A stretch of 64,000 nucleotides of DNA from the NCBI GenBank assembly GCA_016125555.1, contig WGLN01000006.1, forward strand, positions 1 through 64,000, in the 5' to 3' direction. The notes beneath the pieces were generated by a model. It did not search any database, was not told where the DNA came from, and saw only the letters and a program-made list of their open reading frames with translations. Origin of the DNA: Porphyrobacter sp. Lineage in GTDB: Bacteria; Pseudomonadota; Alphaproteobacteria; Sphingomonadales; Sphingomonadaceae. The translations under genes and the position numbers were made by a program. Each line of letters starts with the position of its first letter. Position 1 is the stretch's first letter. This document shows, in pieces, positions 33,363-43,224 of this stretch.

Positions 33363-34559
33363 TTAGCGCGTCGCGGGCCTCAAGCCTAGCAGGTGCGCGG
33401 TGTCCTTGATGAAGATCTTGACGTGCGCCATCGGCCGCGCGCGCACCAGCTTCTTGTGCATGTAGGCCTGCCAGGTCAGCTCCTGCACGTCCTTGTCGTC
33501 GCACATGGTGACGAAGCGTTCGCGCCGCTTGTCCGAGGAATACCAGAAATACTGCATGATCCCGAGCACCCAGAACACCCGGCCGTGCTCCTTCATGAAG
33601 GTCTTGCGCGCGCTGCGCAGGTGCCGCGCCTCGCCGGTCCTGAGAAATGCGCCCGCGGCCTCGGCCACCAGCCGCCCGCCGACCATCGCGTAATAGATGC
33701 CCTCGCCCGAGGCCGGGGCGACGATCCCCGCGGCATCGCCCGCGACGATCACGTCCGCCCCGTTGTCCCAGCGCTTCAGCGGCTTCAAGGGGATCGGCGC
33801 GCCCTCGCGGCGCACGGTCTCGCAGCGCGCGAGCCCGAGATCGTCGCGCATCGTGGCGATCGCGCCGCGCAGGGAGAAGCCCTTGTTGGCGCTGCCCACC
33901 CCGATGCTCGCGGTCTCGCCGTGGGGGAACACCCAGGCATAGAAATCGGGCGAGAGGCGGCCCTGGTAGAAGACGTCGCAGCGCGAGGCGTCGAAGGCCT
34001 CCGAATTGCTCTCGGGCGACTTGATGATCTCGTGATAGGCGAACACGCAAGGGACGCGCTCGGCACCCGGAAGACACTGCTTGGCGACCGCCGAACGCGC
34101 CCCGTCGGCGCCGATGACGACGCGCGCGCGCACGCTCTCGAGCGGCCCGCCGCGGCTGCGGCGAAAGGTGACGATGGGGTGGGGCTGGTCGTCGCGCTCG
34201 ATCTTCTCGAAGGTCGCGGTGAGGCGTTCGGCGCCCGAATGGCGCGCGCGTTCGCGCAGCCATTCGTCGAACTCGTCGCGATCGACCATGCCGACATAGC
34301 CGATCTCGCCCACCGGCATGTCGACCGCGCGCCCCGAGGGCGCGATCATGCGGGCCGAGCGCGCCTTCGCGACCAGCAGCGACTGGGGAATGTCGAAATC
34401 CGCGAGCAGGCGCGGCGGCACCGCGCCGCCGCAGGGCTTGATCCGCCCGCCGCGCTCGAGCAGCAGCACCGAATGGCCCGCCAGCGCGAGTTCGGTCGCA
34501 GCGGTCGAACCCGAAGGCCCGCCGCCGATCACCACGGCGTCATAGATCGTCTGGTTCAT
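33363..34559 (-). CDS. bchP: geranylgeranyl diphosphate/bacteriochlorophyll reductase
   Basis: A 398-residue FAD-dependent reductase that saturates three double bonds of the geranylgeranyl tail of bacteriochlorophyll to phytyl. The dinucleotide fold VVIGGGPSGSTAATELA is at residues 9-25, and IKPCGGAVPPRLL, GVGSANKGF and DAAGIVAPASGEGI are hallmarks of the BchP/ChlP family. The ATG overlaps the stop of the PucC-like gene (ATGA). It acts after BchG, encoded two genes upstream. Confidence 0.96.
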   Translation of the reverse strand: MNQTIYDAVVIGGGPSGSTAATELALAGHSVLLLERGGRIKPCGGAVPPRLLADFDIPQSLLVAKARSARMIAPSGRAVDMPVGEIGYVGMVDRDEFDEWLRERARHSGAERLTATFEKIERDDQPHPIVTFRRSRGGPLESVRARVVIGADGARSAVAKQCLPGAERVPCVFAYHEIIKSPESNSEAFDASRCDVFYQGRLSPDFYAWVFPHGETASIGVGSANKGFSLRGAIATMRDDLGLARCETVRREGAPIPLKPLKRWDNGADVIVAGDAAGIVAPASGEGIYYAMVGGRLVAEAAGAFLRTGEARHLRSARKTFMKEHGRVFWVLGIMQYFWYSSDKRRERFVTMCDDKDVQELTWQAYMHKKLVRARPMAHVKIFIKDTAHLLGLRPATR

Positions 34560-35920
34560 GCGAAAACCTCCCTCGTTTCCCGTTGCGCGCCCGCGCGCAT
34601 CGCCTCCGGCCCGGTCGCCTTGATCGCGAGCAGCGCGGCGAGCAGGAAAGCCGCCGCCTCCACCGCGAAGACCAGCTGGAATGCCGCGCCGTCGGCGCCG
34701 AGCAGGTGGCGCGCCGCGTCGAGCCCGACCGCGCCGATCAGGCCGCCCAATCCGAAGGCGATCGCCTGTGATGCGCCCCAAACGCCCATGCGCACGCCCT
34801 CGCGCGTGGTTTCGCCCGCACCCGCAAGCCCCATCATCGCGCCGATCGCGGCGACCGCGAAGACCCCGTTGCCGAAACCCAGCACGAAGAGGTTCGCGCC
34901 CAACGGCCACGGCGGTCCGCTGATCGCCGCAAGGCCCAGCGCCCCCAGCCCCAGCGCCGAGGCGAGGCAGCCGCCCACCACCCAGGGGCGCAGCCCGTGG
35001 GCGCGCTTTTCCGAAAAGGCGCTGCCGCCAACCCCTGCGACGATCATCCCGATCAGGATGCCGCCCTGGTGGAACTGGCCGACGGTCGCGGTCGATTCGC
35101 CGGGCGCCAAGCCGAAGACGAGGCCGGCAAAGGGTTCGAGGATCAGATCCTGCATCGAGAAGGCGATCATCGAGACGAAGATGAAGATGGTGAAGCGCCG
35201 CGCCGCTGCCTCGCGCCAGATCTCGGCCAGCGCGGCGCGGAAACCGGGGGGCGGCGCCGCGTCCTGCGCATCGCGGAATTGCCCCGCCTGCCGTTCCAGC
35301 CGGAAGGTGGCGATGATCGTCAGCAGGACAATCGCCAGCGCGAGCCCCGTCGCCACCCACATCAGCCGCGCGAAGGAGAAGGGCTCGATCAGCTTGCCCA
35401 CGGTGATTGCCGAGGCGACGATCCCCGCCACCATCATGATCCAGGTCACCGCCGCCGCCGCCGCGCGGCGCTGCGGCGCGACGCCGCTCGCAAGCAGCGC
35501 CAGCGCCGAGGTGCCGCCTGCCCCCACGCCCGCACCGATCATCGTGTAGGCGACCAGCGCCAGCGCGAAGCCGGGACCGAACGCGCTCCCCATCCAGATC
35601 GTCGCGCGGGTCGCAAGCAGGCCGCCCGCCGCCAGCACCGCCACCCCGCCGATGATCCAGCGGGAGCGGCTGCCGCCCTGGTCGGAGGCATGGCCCCACA
35701 GCGGGCGGGCCAGCTGCACCGCGTAATGCCACGCCACCAGCCCCGCCGGAAGCGCCGCGAGCAGCCCCAGTTCGACCACCATGATGCGGTTCAGCACTGT
35801 GGTCGCCAGCATCACCAGCGCACCGATCGCCGCCTGGACCATGCCGATGCGGATGATCCCGAGCCAGCCGAACCCCGCGCTCGCCGTCCCTTCGGGAGGA
35901 GTGGCGAGCGGCGCGTGCAT
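34556..35920 (-). CDS. PucC/LhaA-like major-facilitator protein (bch2 type)
   Basis: A 454-residue membrane protein with about twelve helices of the BCD (bacteriochlorophyll delivery) branch of the major facilitator superfamily. LNRIMVVELGLLAALPAGLVAWHY and SMQDLILEPFAGLVFGL match the same motifs in LhaA encoded elsewhere in the window. The gene between bchG and bchP in purple bacteria is usually called bch2 or orf428. Such proteins are thought to hand bacteriochlorophyll to antenna assembly sites or help the BchG/BchP step. It overlaps bchG by one base and bchP by four. A specific substrate has not been shown. Confidence 0.92.
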   Translation of the reverse strand: MHAPLATPPEGTASAGFGWLGIIRIGMVQAAIGALVMLATTVLNRIMVVELGLLAALPAGLVAWHYAVQLARPLWGHASDQGGSRSRWIIGGVAVLAAGGLLATRATIWMGSAFGPGFALALVAYTMIGAGVGAGGTSALALLASGVAPQRRAAAAAVTWIMMVAGIVASAITVGKLIEPFSFARLMWVATGLALAIVLLTIIATFRLERQAGQFRDAQDAAPPPGFRAALAEIWREAAARRFTIFIFVSMIAFSMQDLILEPFAGLVFGLAPGESTATVGQFHQGGILIGMIVAGVGGSAFSEKRAHGLRPWVVGGCLASALGLGALGLAAISGPPWPLGANLFVLGFGNGVFAVAAIGAMMGLAGAGETTREGVRMGVWGASQAIAFGLGGLIGAVGLDAARHLLGADGAAFQLVFAVEAAAFLLAALLAIKATGPEAMRAGAQRETREVFA

Positions 35921-36870
35921 CAGATGTATCCGCCCAGGCCAAGCGCCGCGGCGAGCATCCCCAGCACGTAGAGCGTCACGCCCACCCCGTTGTACCACGG
36001 GGCGTATTTCGCCGGGTCGCGAATCAGGCGCGGCATGGCGGCGATCTGCGCCACCAGCACGCCGCTGACGATCAGCGCCGAAAGTCCATGGCTCCAGATC
36101 GCGAGCAGGCAGATGACCACGATCTGCGCACTCGCCATGGTGGTGCAGGCGAAACGCGCCGCGTCGGTCACGCCCATCGTGACCGGCAGCGAGGTGAGCC
36201 CCGCCTGGCGGTCGCCCTCCACCGCCTTGAAATCGTTGAGAACCATGATGCCGTGCGCGCCGAGCGAATACATGAACAGGATGATTGCGACCTCGACCCG
36301 CGGCAGCGCGCCGAGCATCACGGCGGCCCCGGTGAACCAGCTCAGCCCCTCGTAGGTCATTCCGCACACCAGCGGGCCGAGCAGGCCGTTGGCCTTGAAG
36401 CGGAAGGGCGGCGCCGAATAGGCCCAGGCGAAGGCGAGGCCGACCAGCGCCGCGCCGAACACGATCGGGCCGAGCAGCCAGCCGACGCTTGCCGAGACCA
36501 GCGAGGCGAGGGCCGCGATATAGAGCCCCCAGCGGCCCGGAATGCGGCCCGAGGGGATCGGCCGGCCCGGCTCGTTGATGGCATCGACCTCGCGGTCGAA
36601 CCAGTCGTTGACCGCCTGACTGGTGCCGACCACCAGCGGCCCGGCCAGCAGCACGCCGCCCGCCACGAACCACCAGCGCCCTTCCAGCCCCGCACCCGAG
36701 GAGACCGCGCCGCACATGAAGGCCCACATCGGCGGGAACCAGGTGATCGGCTTCAGCAGTTCGAGCACGTCGCGCGGTCTAGTCCGCTGCGCGCTGCGCG
36801 ATGGCGGGTTCGGCCGGGTCAGCGCCTCGGGAACGGGCGCGGAGCGAGTCGTGGGCACCGGATGTTCCAT
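35920..36870 (-). CDS. bchG: bacteriochlorophyll synthase (geranylgeranyl transferase)
   Basis: A 316-residue membrane prenyltransferase of the UbiA superfamily that esterifies bacteriochlorophyllide a with geranylgeranyl diphosphate. The two aspartate-rich motifs are NDWFDREVD (residues 88-96) and NDFKAVEGD (212-220), with about nine membrane helices. The first 35 residues are Pro/Arg-rich and variable. The ATG at 36870 is the only ATG before MWAFM. A PpsR-like site and TTGACG-N17-TAGCCT promoter lie directly upstream, leaving about 6 bases between the -10 and the ATG, so its message may be leaderless. It heads the bchG-pucC-like-bchP-tspO array. Confidence 0.96.
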   Translation of the reverse strand: MEHPVPTTRSAPVPEALTRPNPPSRSAQRTRPRDVLELLKPITWFPPMWAFMCGAVSSGAGLEGRWWFVAGGVLLAGPLVVGTSQAVNDWFDREVDAINEPGRPIPSGRIPGRWGLYIAALASLVSASVGWLLGPIVFGAALVGLAFAWAYSAPPFRFKANGLLGPLVCGMTYEGLSWFTGAAVMLGALPRVEVAIILFMYSLGAHGIMVLNDFKAVEGDRQAGLTSLPVTMGVTDAARFACTTMASAQIVVICLLAIWSHGLSALIVSGVLVAQIAAMPRLIRDPAKYAPWYNGVGVTLYVLGMLAAALGLGGYI

Positions 36871-36899
36871 GGGGAAAGGCTATGCCTGACAAGCTACAG

Positions 36900-36917
36900 C
36901 GTCAATTTATTTTGACA
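36900..36917 (-). promoter_or_regulatory. PpsR-like operator and promoter of bchG
   Basis: On the - strand the sequence is TGTCAAAATAAATTGACG, a TGT-N12-ACG site with one changed base, in a short AT-rich island. Its end forms a -35 (TTGACG), followed by 17 bases and TAGCCT as -10, and then six bases to the bchG ATG at 36870. The arrangement copies the bchC and bchF promoters. Confidence 0.72.
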
Positions 36918-37157
36918 CCCCATGTCCATCACAGTGTCATTTTGCACCGATTTCGTCCGCCTGTGGGAAAGGCACTGTCCATTGTGACCCTCTCCGGCAG
37001 CTTGACAGGCGGAGCCAGGGGCCGGTTCCGCAGGCAATCGCTGCGGGGGTTCGTGCAGGCGTGCATCGGCGGGGCACAAGGCGGTGCCTGGGCGTGGCCA
37101 GGGGTGCCTTGGGCGGCACTAGGGTCGGTTGCGAGGCGGGGTGGCCGGGGCCGCCAA

Positions 37158-37181
37158 AACCCTAAGGGCGCAGCGCCCTCA
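37158..37181 (-). terminator. Hairpin at the ppsR stop codon
   Basis: AGGGCG-CAG-CGCCCT (37165-37179) is a perfect stem beginning at the ppsR stop codon. Read on the - strand it is followed by TTAGGGTTTTGG. The T-run is short and offset, so this is a weak intrinsic terminator. It would separate ppaA-ppsR from bchG. The remaining 290 bases to bchG hold only the bchG promoter and a TGACAC/GTGTCA repeat (36913-36939). Confidence 0.45.
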
Positions 37182-38600
37182 GTCGTTGTCCCCGGCGAGG
37201 TTGCCGAGCCCGTAGCGGTGCAGCTTGGAATAGAGGCTCTGGCGCGAAAGCCCGAGGATTTCCGCCGCCGAGGCGCGGTTGTCCGAGGTGTAGGACAGGG
37301 CCGCCTCGATGCACAGGCGCTCGATCAGGTCGGTGCTTTCGCGCACGATGTCCTTGAGGCTCATCCGGCCCACCAGTTCGGTGAGCTGCTCGACCGAGCG
37401 CGGCAGGTCCTGCGATCCCGGCGGCAGGTCGCGCAACCGGCGCCCAATGGGGCGGATCACGAAGGCGTAGAAGGGATCGTCGCCGCCGGTCCTGACCGCC
37501 GACAATTCCACCGGCTCGCCCTCGACATCATGCCCCACGCGCAGCACCGTGCTGACATTGCGCGCCGCGCCGTGCTGGTCGATCTGGCCTTCGATGAGGT
37601 CAAGGTCGATGCCCGGACGCCCGACCGATTCCGAAAGGTGGCGCCCGCGCAGCTGATCGACGCTAGCCGCCTGAAGAAGCTCGACAAAAGCGGCGTTGGC
37701 GGTGACGATCTCGAGATTGGCGTCGGCCACCACGAAGGCGTCGGGCATCTGGTCGACAAGCTCGATCACGGGCGAAACCGGGCCGACCGCACGTTCGCTG
37801 ACGGGGACCAGCCGGACCAGCAGGAACTGGCCGCGGTCCTGGGTGAACCCGGTCACCGAGGCCATGACGTCGCGTGCGCCGCGGGCGAGGCTGATGCGCG
37901 CGGGGCTCACCGTGTCGGACACCAGCGCCGCGCCGACCAGCGCCTGCAAGGCATCGTGGGAGGCCTTGTCGAGCACGCTCGGCAGCTTCTTGCCCGGCAG
38001 GCTCCCCGCGCGCGCACCGACAAGGGTGTGCGCGGCCGGATTGGCCTCGCGGATCCGCAGGGACGCCGCCTCGATGATCATCACCGCCTCGGTCGAGCGT
38101 TCGAACAGCATCCGGTAGCGCGCCTCGAGCTGGCGCATCCTGAGGTAGTCGCGCTCGAGCGATTGCTGGACCTGGAGCAGGCGCTGCTGGAGCTTGCCCG
38201 CCTCGCGCAGGTCGCGTCCGAAGGCGATGCGGTGCGCGCCGCCATCGACGCTCAGCACGGCATAGCGGATCGGCACCTCGCCATCGCGCGAGGGGTGGTT
38301 GACCTGCCGCCAGTGCTGCACCTCGCCGCGCCGGGCGGCGGCGAGCATCTCCATGATCTTGGGGCGACTTTCGTCGGTGACGGTCTCGATCCAGTTGCTC
38401 CCGACCCAGCCCGCGCAGCCCGGAAATTCGCGCGGGTCGAAGGCCGCGTCGAGGATCGTGCCGGTGTCGTCGAGCACCAGCGTCACGTCGCCTGCCATCA
38501 TCGCCAGCTTCATCGCCGCGTCGGCGTCGAGCGACTGGAACAGCTCCGCTGCCTTCTCGAACGGATGCTTGCCATCAATGCTGTGCTTGCGGGTGAGCAT
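37179..38600 (-). CDS. ppsR: transcriptional repressor PpsR/CrtJ
   Basis: A 473-residue regulator with an N-terminal sensor region, two PAS domains (roughly residues 155-270 and 280-390), and a Fis-type helix-turn-helix at the C-terminus (about 428-465, ASAAEILGLSRQSLYSKLHR). PpsR binds TGT-N12-ACA and represses bch, crt and puc/puf genes under oxygen. Cys430 in ERLCIEAAL matches the conserved HTH cysteine (Cys420 of Rhodobacter capsulatus CrtJ). The only other cysteine is Cys62; there is none in the linker where the second redox cysteine (Cys249) normally sits. The ATG is 13 bases behind ppaA, so the two are probably co-transcribed. Confidence 0.95.
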   Translation of the reverse strand: MLTRKHSIDGKHPFEKAAELFQSLDADAAMKLAMMAGDVTLVLDDTGTILDAAFDPREFPGCAGWVGSNWIETVTDESRPKIMEMLAAARRGEVQHWRQVNHPSRDGEVPIRYAVLSVDGGAHRIAFGRDLREAGKLQQRLLQVQQSLERDYLRMRQLEARYRMLFERSTEAVMIIEAASLRIREANPAAHTLVGARAGSLPGKKLPSVLDKASHDALQALVGAALVSDTVSPARISLARGARDVMASVTGFTQDRGQFLLVRLVPVSERAVGPVSPVIELVDQMPDAFVVADANLEIVTANAAFVELLQAASVDQLRGRHLSESVGRPGIDLDLIEGQIDQHGAARNVSTVLRVGHDVEGEPVELSAVRTGGDDPFYAFVIRPIGRRLRDLPPGSQDLPRSVEQLTELVGRMSLKDIVRESTDLIERLCIEAALSYTSDNRASAAEILGLSRQSLYSKLHRYGLGNLAGDND

Positions 38601-38613
38601 GGGCGGCCCGGAC

Positions 38614-39513
38614 CTATCGCAGGGTCTGGGTGCTGAGGGCGGTGACCTTCACAAGTTTTTCGGCCGTCTCGAGCGCGGCAAGCGCATCGGCTCCGGTGCC
38701 ATCGGCCCCGACTTCTTCAACGATGCCGGGGTTTTCGTTTATCATTCTTCCGCCAACAAGCACGGCAATTCGGGGATTGGCCGATGCGTTGCGCATCGCC
38801 CGGACGAGGTTTGCGAGGGCGGCGCTAGGGCAATCGCGGGACAGCGTCAATCCTGCCAGATCGAAGGGCCTTGCGGCGAGCCGATCGAGCAGGTCGCGGC
38901 GTTCCGGCTTGACCAGCGCCTCGCTGTGCCAGCCCGCGCGCGAGAACACTTCCTCGATCATCAGGGCCCCGAAATTGTGCTGATCTCCGGGCATCGGCGC
39001 GAACAGCGCGCTGCGCGGGACCTTGAGCGAGGGCAGGTCGGCAGGCGCGCGTGCGGCGATCTCGCGCATCACTTCCTGCAGGCGCCACAGCCCCATGGTG
39101 ACGTCGAGGAAATCGCATTCGTCGCGGTCCCACATCTCGCCGAGCATCCGCGCCGCGGGGGCGAGCAGGGCGAGGCAGATGGTCTCGACGCTGGAGCCCT
39201 CGGCGATGAAGGCGTCGACCTCTTCCAGCAGGCTCGCGGCTTCGAGCCGCAGCGGGAGCATGGCGAAGCGCGAGGCGTCCTCGGGATGGATCGGCCGGGT
39301 GCGGCGCGACTTGGGGCTGGCGGCGCCGGTGTGGTGCGCCATCAGCAGGCGCGGGATGATCTCGCACTCGATGATGGCGTTGACGTGATCGCGCGATTCC
39401 TCGGGCGGCGGACCCGATGCCCTGCGGCGAACCCGTTCGAGCGGCGCGGAAATGACCCCCCTAAAGACCGCCGAACCGGCACCGAACATGCTCGAAGCCT
39501 TGGAATCTCCCAT
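38614..39513 (-). CDS. ppaA: PpaA/AerR family photosynthesis regulator with B12-binding-like domain
   Basis: A 299-residue protein of the PpaA/AerR family, which works with PpsR/CrtJ and modifies its DNA binding in response to light or cobalamin. The C-terminal half is a cobalamin-binding-like (SCHIC) domain with the DxHxxG motif GDQHNFG at residues 176-182 and a late GGRMINENPGI loop. The ATG at 39513 is chosen for the GGGGAGGG 8-9 bases upstream; an in-frame ATG at 39594 lacks such a site and would add a basic, Cys-containing leader. It diverges from bchF and precedes ppsR on the - strand. Confidence 0.92.
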   Translation of the reverse strand: MGDSKASSMFGAGSAVFRGVISAPLERVRRRASGPPPEESRDHVNAIIECEIIPRLLMAHHTGAASPKSRRTRPIHPEDASRFAMLPLRLEAASLLEEVDAFIAEGSSVETICLALLAPAARMLGEMWDRDECDFLDVTMGLWRLQEVMREIAARAPADLPSLKVPRSALFAPMPGDQHNFGALMIEEVFSRAGWHSEALVKPERRDLLDRLAARPFDLAGLTLSRDCPSAALANLVRAMRNASANPRIAVLVGGRMINENPGIVEEVGADGTGADALAALETAEKLVKVTALSTQTLR

Positions 39514-39685
39514 TCGCCAGACCCTCCCCAGGTCGTGCGGACACCTTCCGCAGGAGGTAACGGTCGCACCCGCGCGGCGCGCCCTTTTGGCCATGATCCC
39601 GAAAGCCAGCGAATCCTTCTACGCCTTTTACGGGGCAGGCGCAAACAACGTTACAACCGGGTTGGAAATCGTCAACAGAACTAAA

Positions 39686-41618
<1,933 letters not shown>

Positions 41619-41622
41619 CGCC

Positions 41623-43224
41623 ATGCAGCTCGCCGTCTGGACCTATGAAGGGCCGCCCCATGTCGGCGCCATGCGGGTCGCGACGGCGATGGAAAAGCTG
41701 CACTACGTCCTCCATGCCCCGCAGGGCGACACCTATGCCGACCTGCTGTTCACCATGATCGAGCGCCGCAACAAGCGCCCGCCGGTGACCTACACCACCT
41801 TCGAGGCACGCGACCTCGGCAAGGACACCGCGCAGATCTTCCAGGACGCCGCGCGCGAGGCGGTGGCCCGCTTCGATCCGCAGGCGATCATCGTCGGCGC
41901 CTCGTGCACCGCCGAACTGATCCAGGACGACCCGGCGGGGCTTGCCGAGGCGATGGGGCTGCCGGTCCCGGCGATCCCGCTCGAACTGCCGAGCTATCAG
42001 CGCAAGGAAAACTGGGGCGCGGCGGAGACCTTCTACCAGATCGTCCGCAACCTCGCCGACAAGTCGGTGGTGCGCGAGCCGCGGGAAGGCCGCCCGGCAC
42101 GCGCCAACATCCTCGGTCCGACGGCGCTGGGCTTCCGCCACCGCGACGACCTCGTCGAGATCCGCAAGATCCTCGACCAGCTCGGTGTCGAGGTGAACCT
42201 TGTCGCCCCGCTGGGCGCAACGCCTGAGGACATCGCGAGAATCGGCGCCGCCGACTTCAACATCGTCCTCTATCCCGAAATCGCAGATGAGGCCGCCCGC
42301 TGGCTTGAGCGCACTTTCGCTCAGCCGGCTGTGCGGACCGTCCCTATCGGCGTGGGAGCAACCCGCTCCTTCATCGCCGACGTCGCCGAGCTGGCAGGTG
42401 CAGATCCCACGCCTGCCCTCGGCGACACCTCTTCCCGGATGCCGTGGTGGTCACGCTCGGTCGATTCGACCTACCTGACCGGCAAGCGCGTCTTCATCTT
42501 CGGCGACGCGACCCACGCCGTCGCCGCCGCCCGCATCGCCCGCGAGGAGCTCGGCTTCGAGGTCTGCGGCCTGGGCTGCTACAACCGCGAATTCGCCCGC
42601 GACATCCGCAAGGCCGCCGCCGAATGCGGGGTCGAACCGCTGATCACCGACGATCACCTCGCGGTCGAGGACGCGATCGCCGCGGCCGCCTGCGAACTGG
42701 TGCTCGGCACGCAGATGGAGCGGCACATCGCCAAGCGCCTCGGCCTGCCCTGCGCGGTCATCTCCGCGCCGGTGCACGTGCAGGACTTCCCCGCGCGTCA
42801 CTCGCCGCAGATGGGGTTCGAGGGCGCGAACGTGATCTTCGACACCTGGGTCCACCCGCTGGTGATGGGGCTGGAGGAGCACCTGCTCACCATGTTCCGC
42901 GAGGATTTCGAATTCGCCGACGAGCACGGGCCGAGCCACCTCGCCGCGAACTCCCCGCGCCCTATGGCCCGGCCGGCAAGCGCCGACGAGGCCGAGCCGG
43001 TCGCGCTTGTCGAAGCGCCGCTTGCCGAGGCGCAGGCACCTGCCGCGACCGAGGCCCCCGGCGCGCTGGCCTGGACCGCCGAGGCCGAGCGCGAGCTCAA
43101 GAAGATCCCCTTCTTCGTGCGCGGCAAGGCGCGCCGCAACACCGAGAACTTCGCCGCCCAGGAGGGACGCGGCGCGATCGATCTCGAGACGCTCTACGAT
43201 GCGAAGGCGCATTATGCACGGTAG
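41623..43224 (+). CDS. bchB: light-independent protochlorophyllide reductase subunit B
   Basis: A 533-residue NifK-like subunit of DPOR. Asp36 in [10 protein letters not shown] is the unusual aspartate ligand of the NB cluster. The catalytic core runs to about residue 430 and is joined to a C-terminal PCP_red domain ([20 protein letters not shown] and beyond) by an Ala/Glu/Pro-rich linker of some 40 residues (about 445-485). It starts five bases after bchN. The end overlaps bchH by 11 bases. Confidence 0.97.
   Translation: MQLAVWTYEGPPHVGAMRVATAMEKLHYVLHAPQGDTYADLLFTMIERRNKRPPVTYTTFEARDLGKDTAQIFQDAAREAVARFDPQAIIVGASCTAELIQDDPAGLAEAMGLPVPAIPLELPSYQRKENWGAAETFYQIVRNLADKSVVREPREGRPARANILGPTALGFRHRDDLVEIRKILDQLGVEVNLVAPLGATPEDIARIGAADFNIVLYPEIADEAARWLERTFAQPAVRTVPIGVGATRSFIADVAELAGADPTPALGDTSSRMPWWSRSVDSTYLTGKRVFIFGDATHAVAAARIAREELGFEVCGLGCYNREFARDIRKAAAECGVEPLITDDHLAVEDAIAAAACELVLGTQMERHIAKRLGLPCAVISAPVHVQDFPARHSPQMGFEGANVIFDTWVHPLVMGLEEHLLTMFREDFEFADEHGPSHLAANSPRPMARPASADEAEPVALVEAPLAEAQAPAATEAPGALAWTAEAERELKKIPFFVRGKARRNTENFAAQEGRGAIDLETLYDAKAHYAR

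Noticed and set aside
34556-35920. Calling the gene between bchG and bchP pucC of an LH2 operon
   Set aside because: No pucB or pucA is nearby, and this position is the usual place of the bch2/orf428 member of the family.
36913-36939. TGACAC-N15-GTGTCA inverted repeat upstream of bchG as a second PpsR site
   Set aside because: The spacing does not fit TGT-N12-ACA and the half-sites face the wrong way. It may be another regulator's site, but the sequence alone does not support a call.
42290-42450. Short stretch of bchB with more T-ending and A-ending codons than its surroundings
   Set aside because: The protein stays conserved and in frame, the effect is small and it covers only about 50 codons, so it is not enough to propose recombination.
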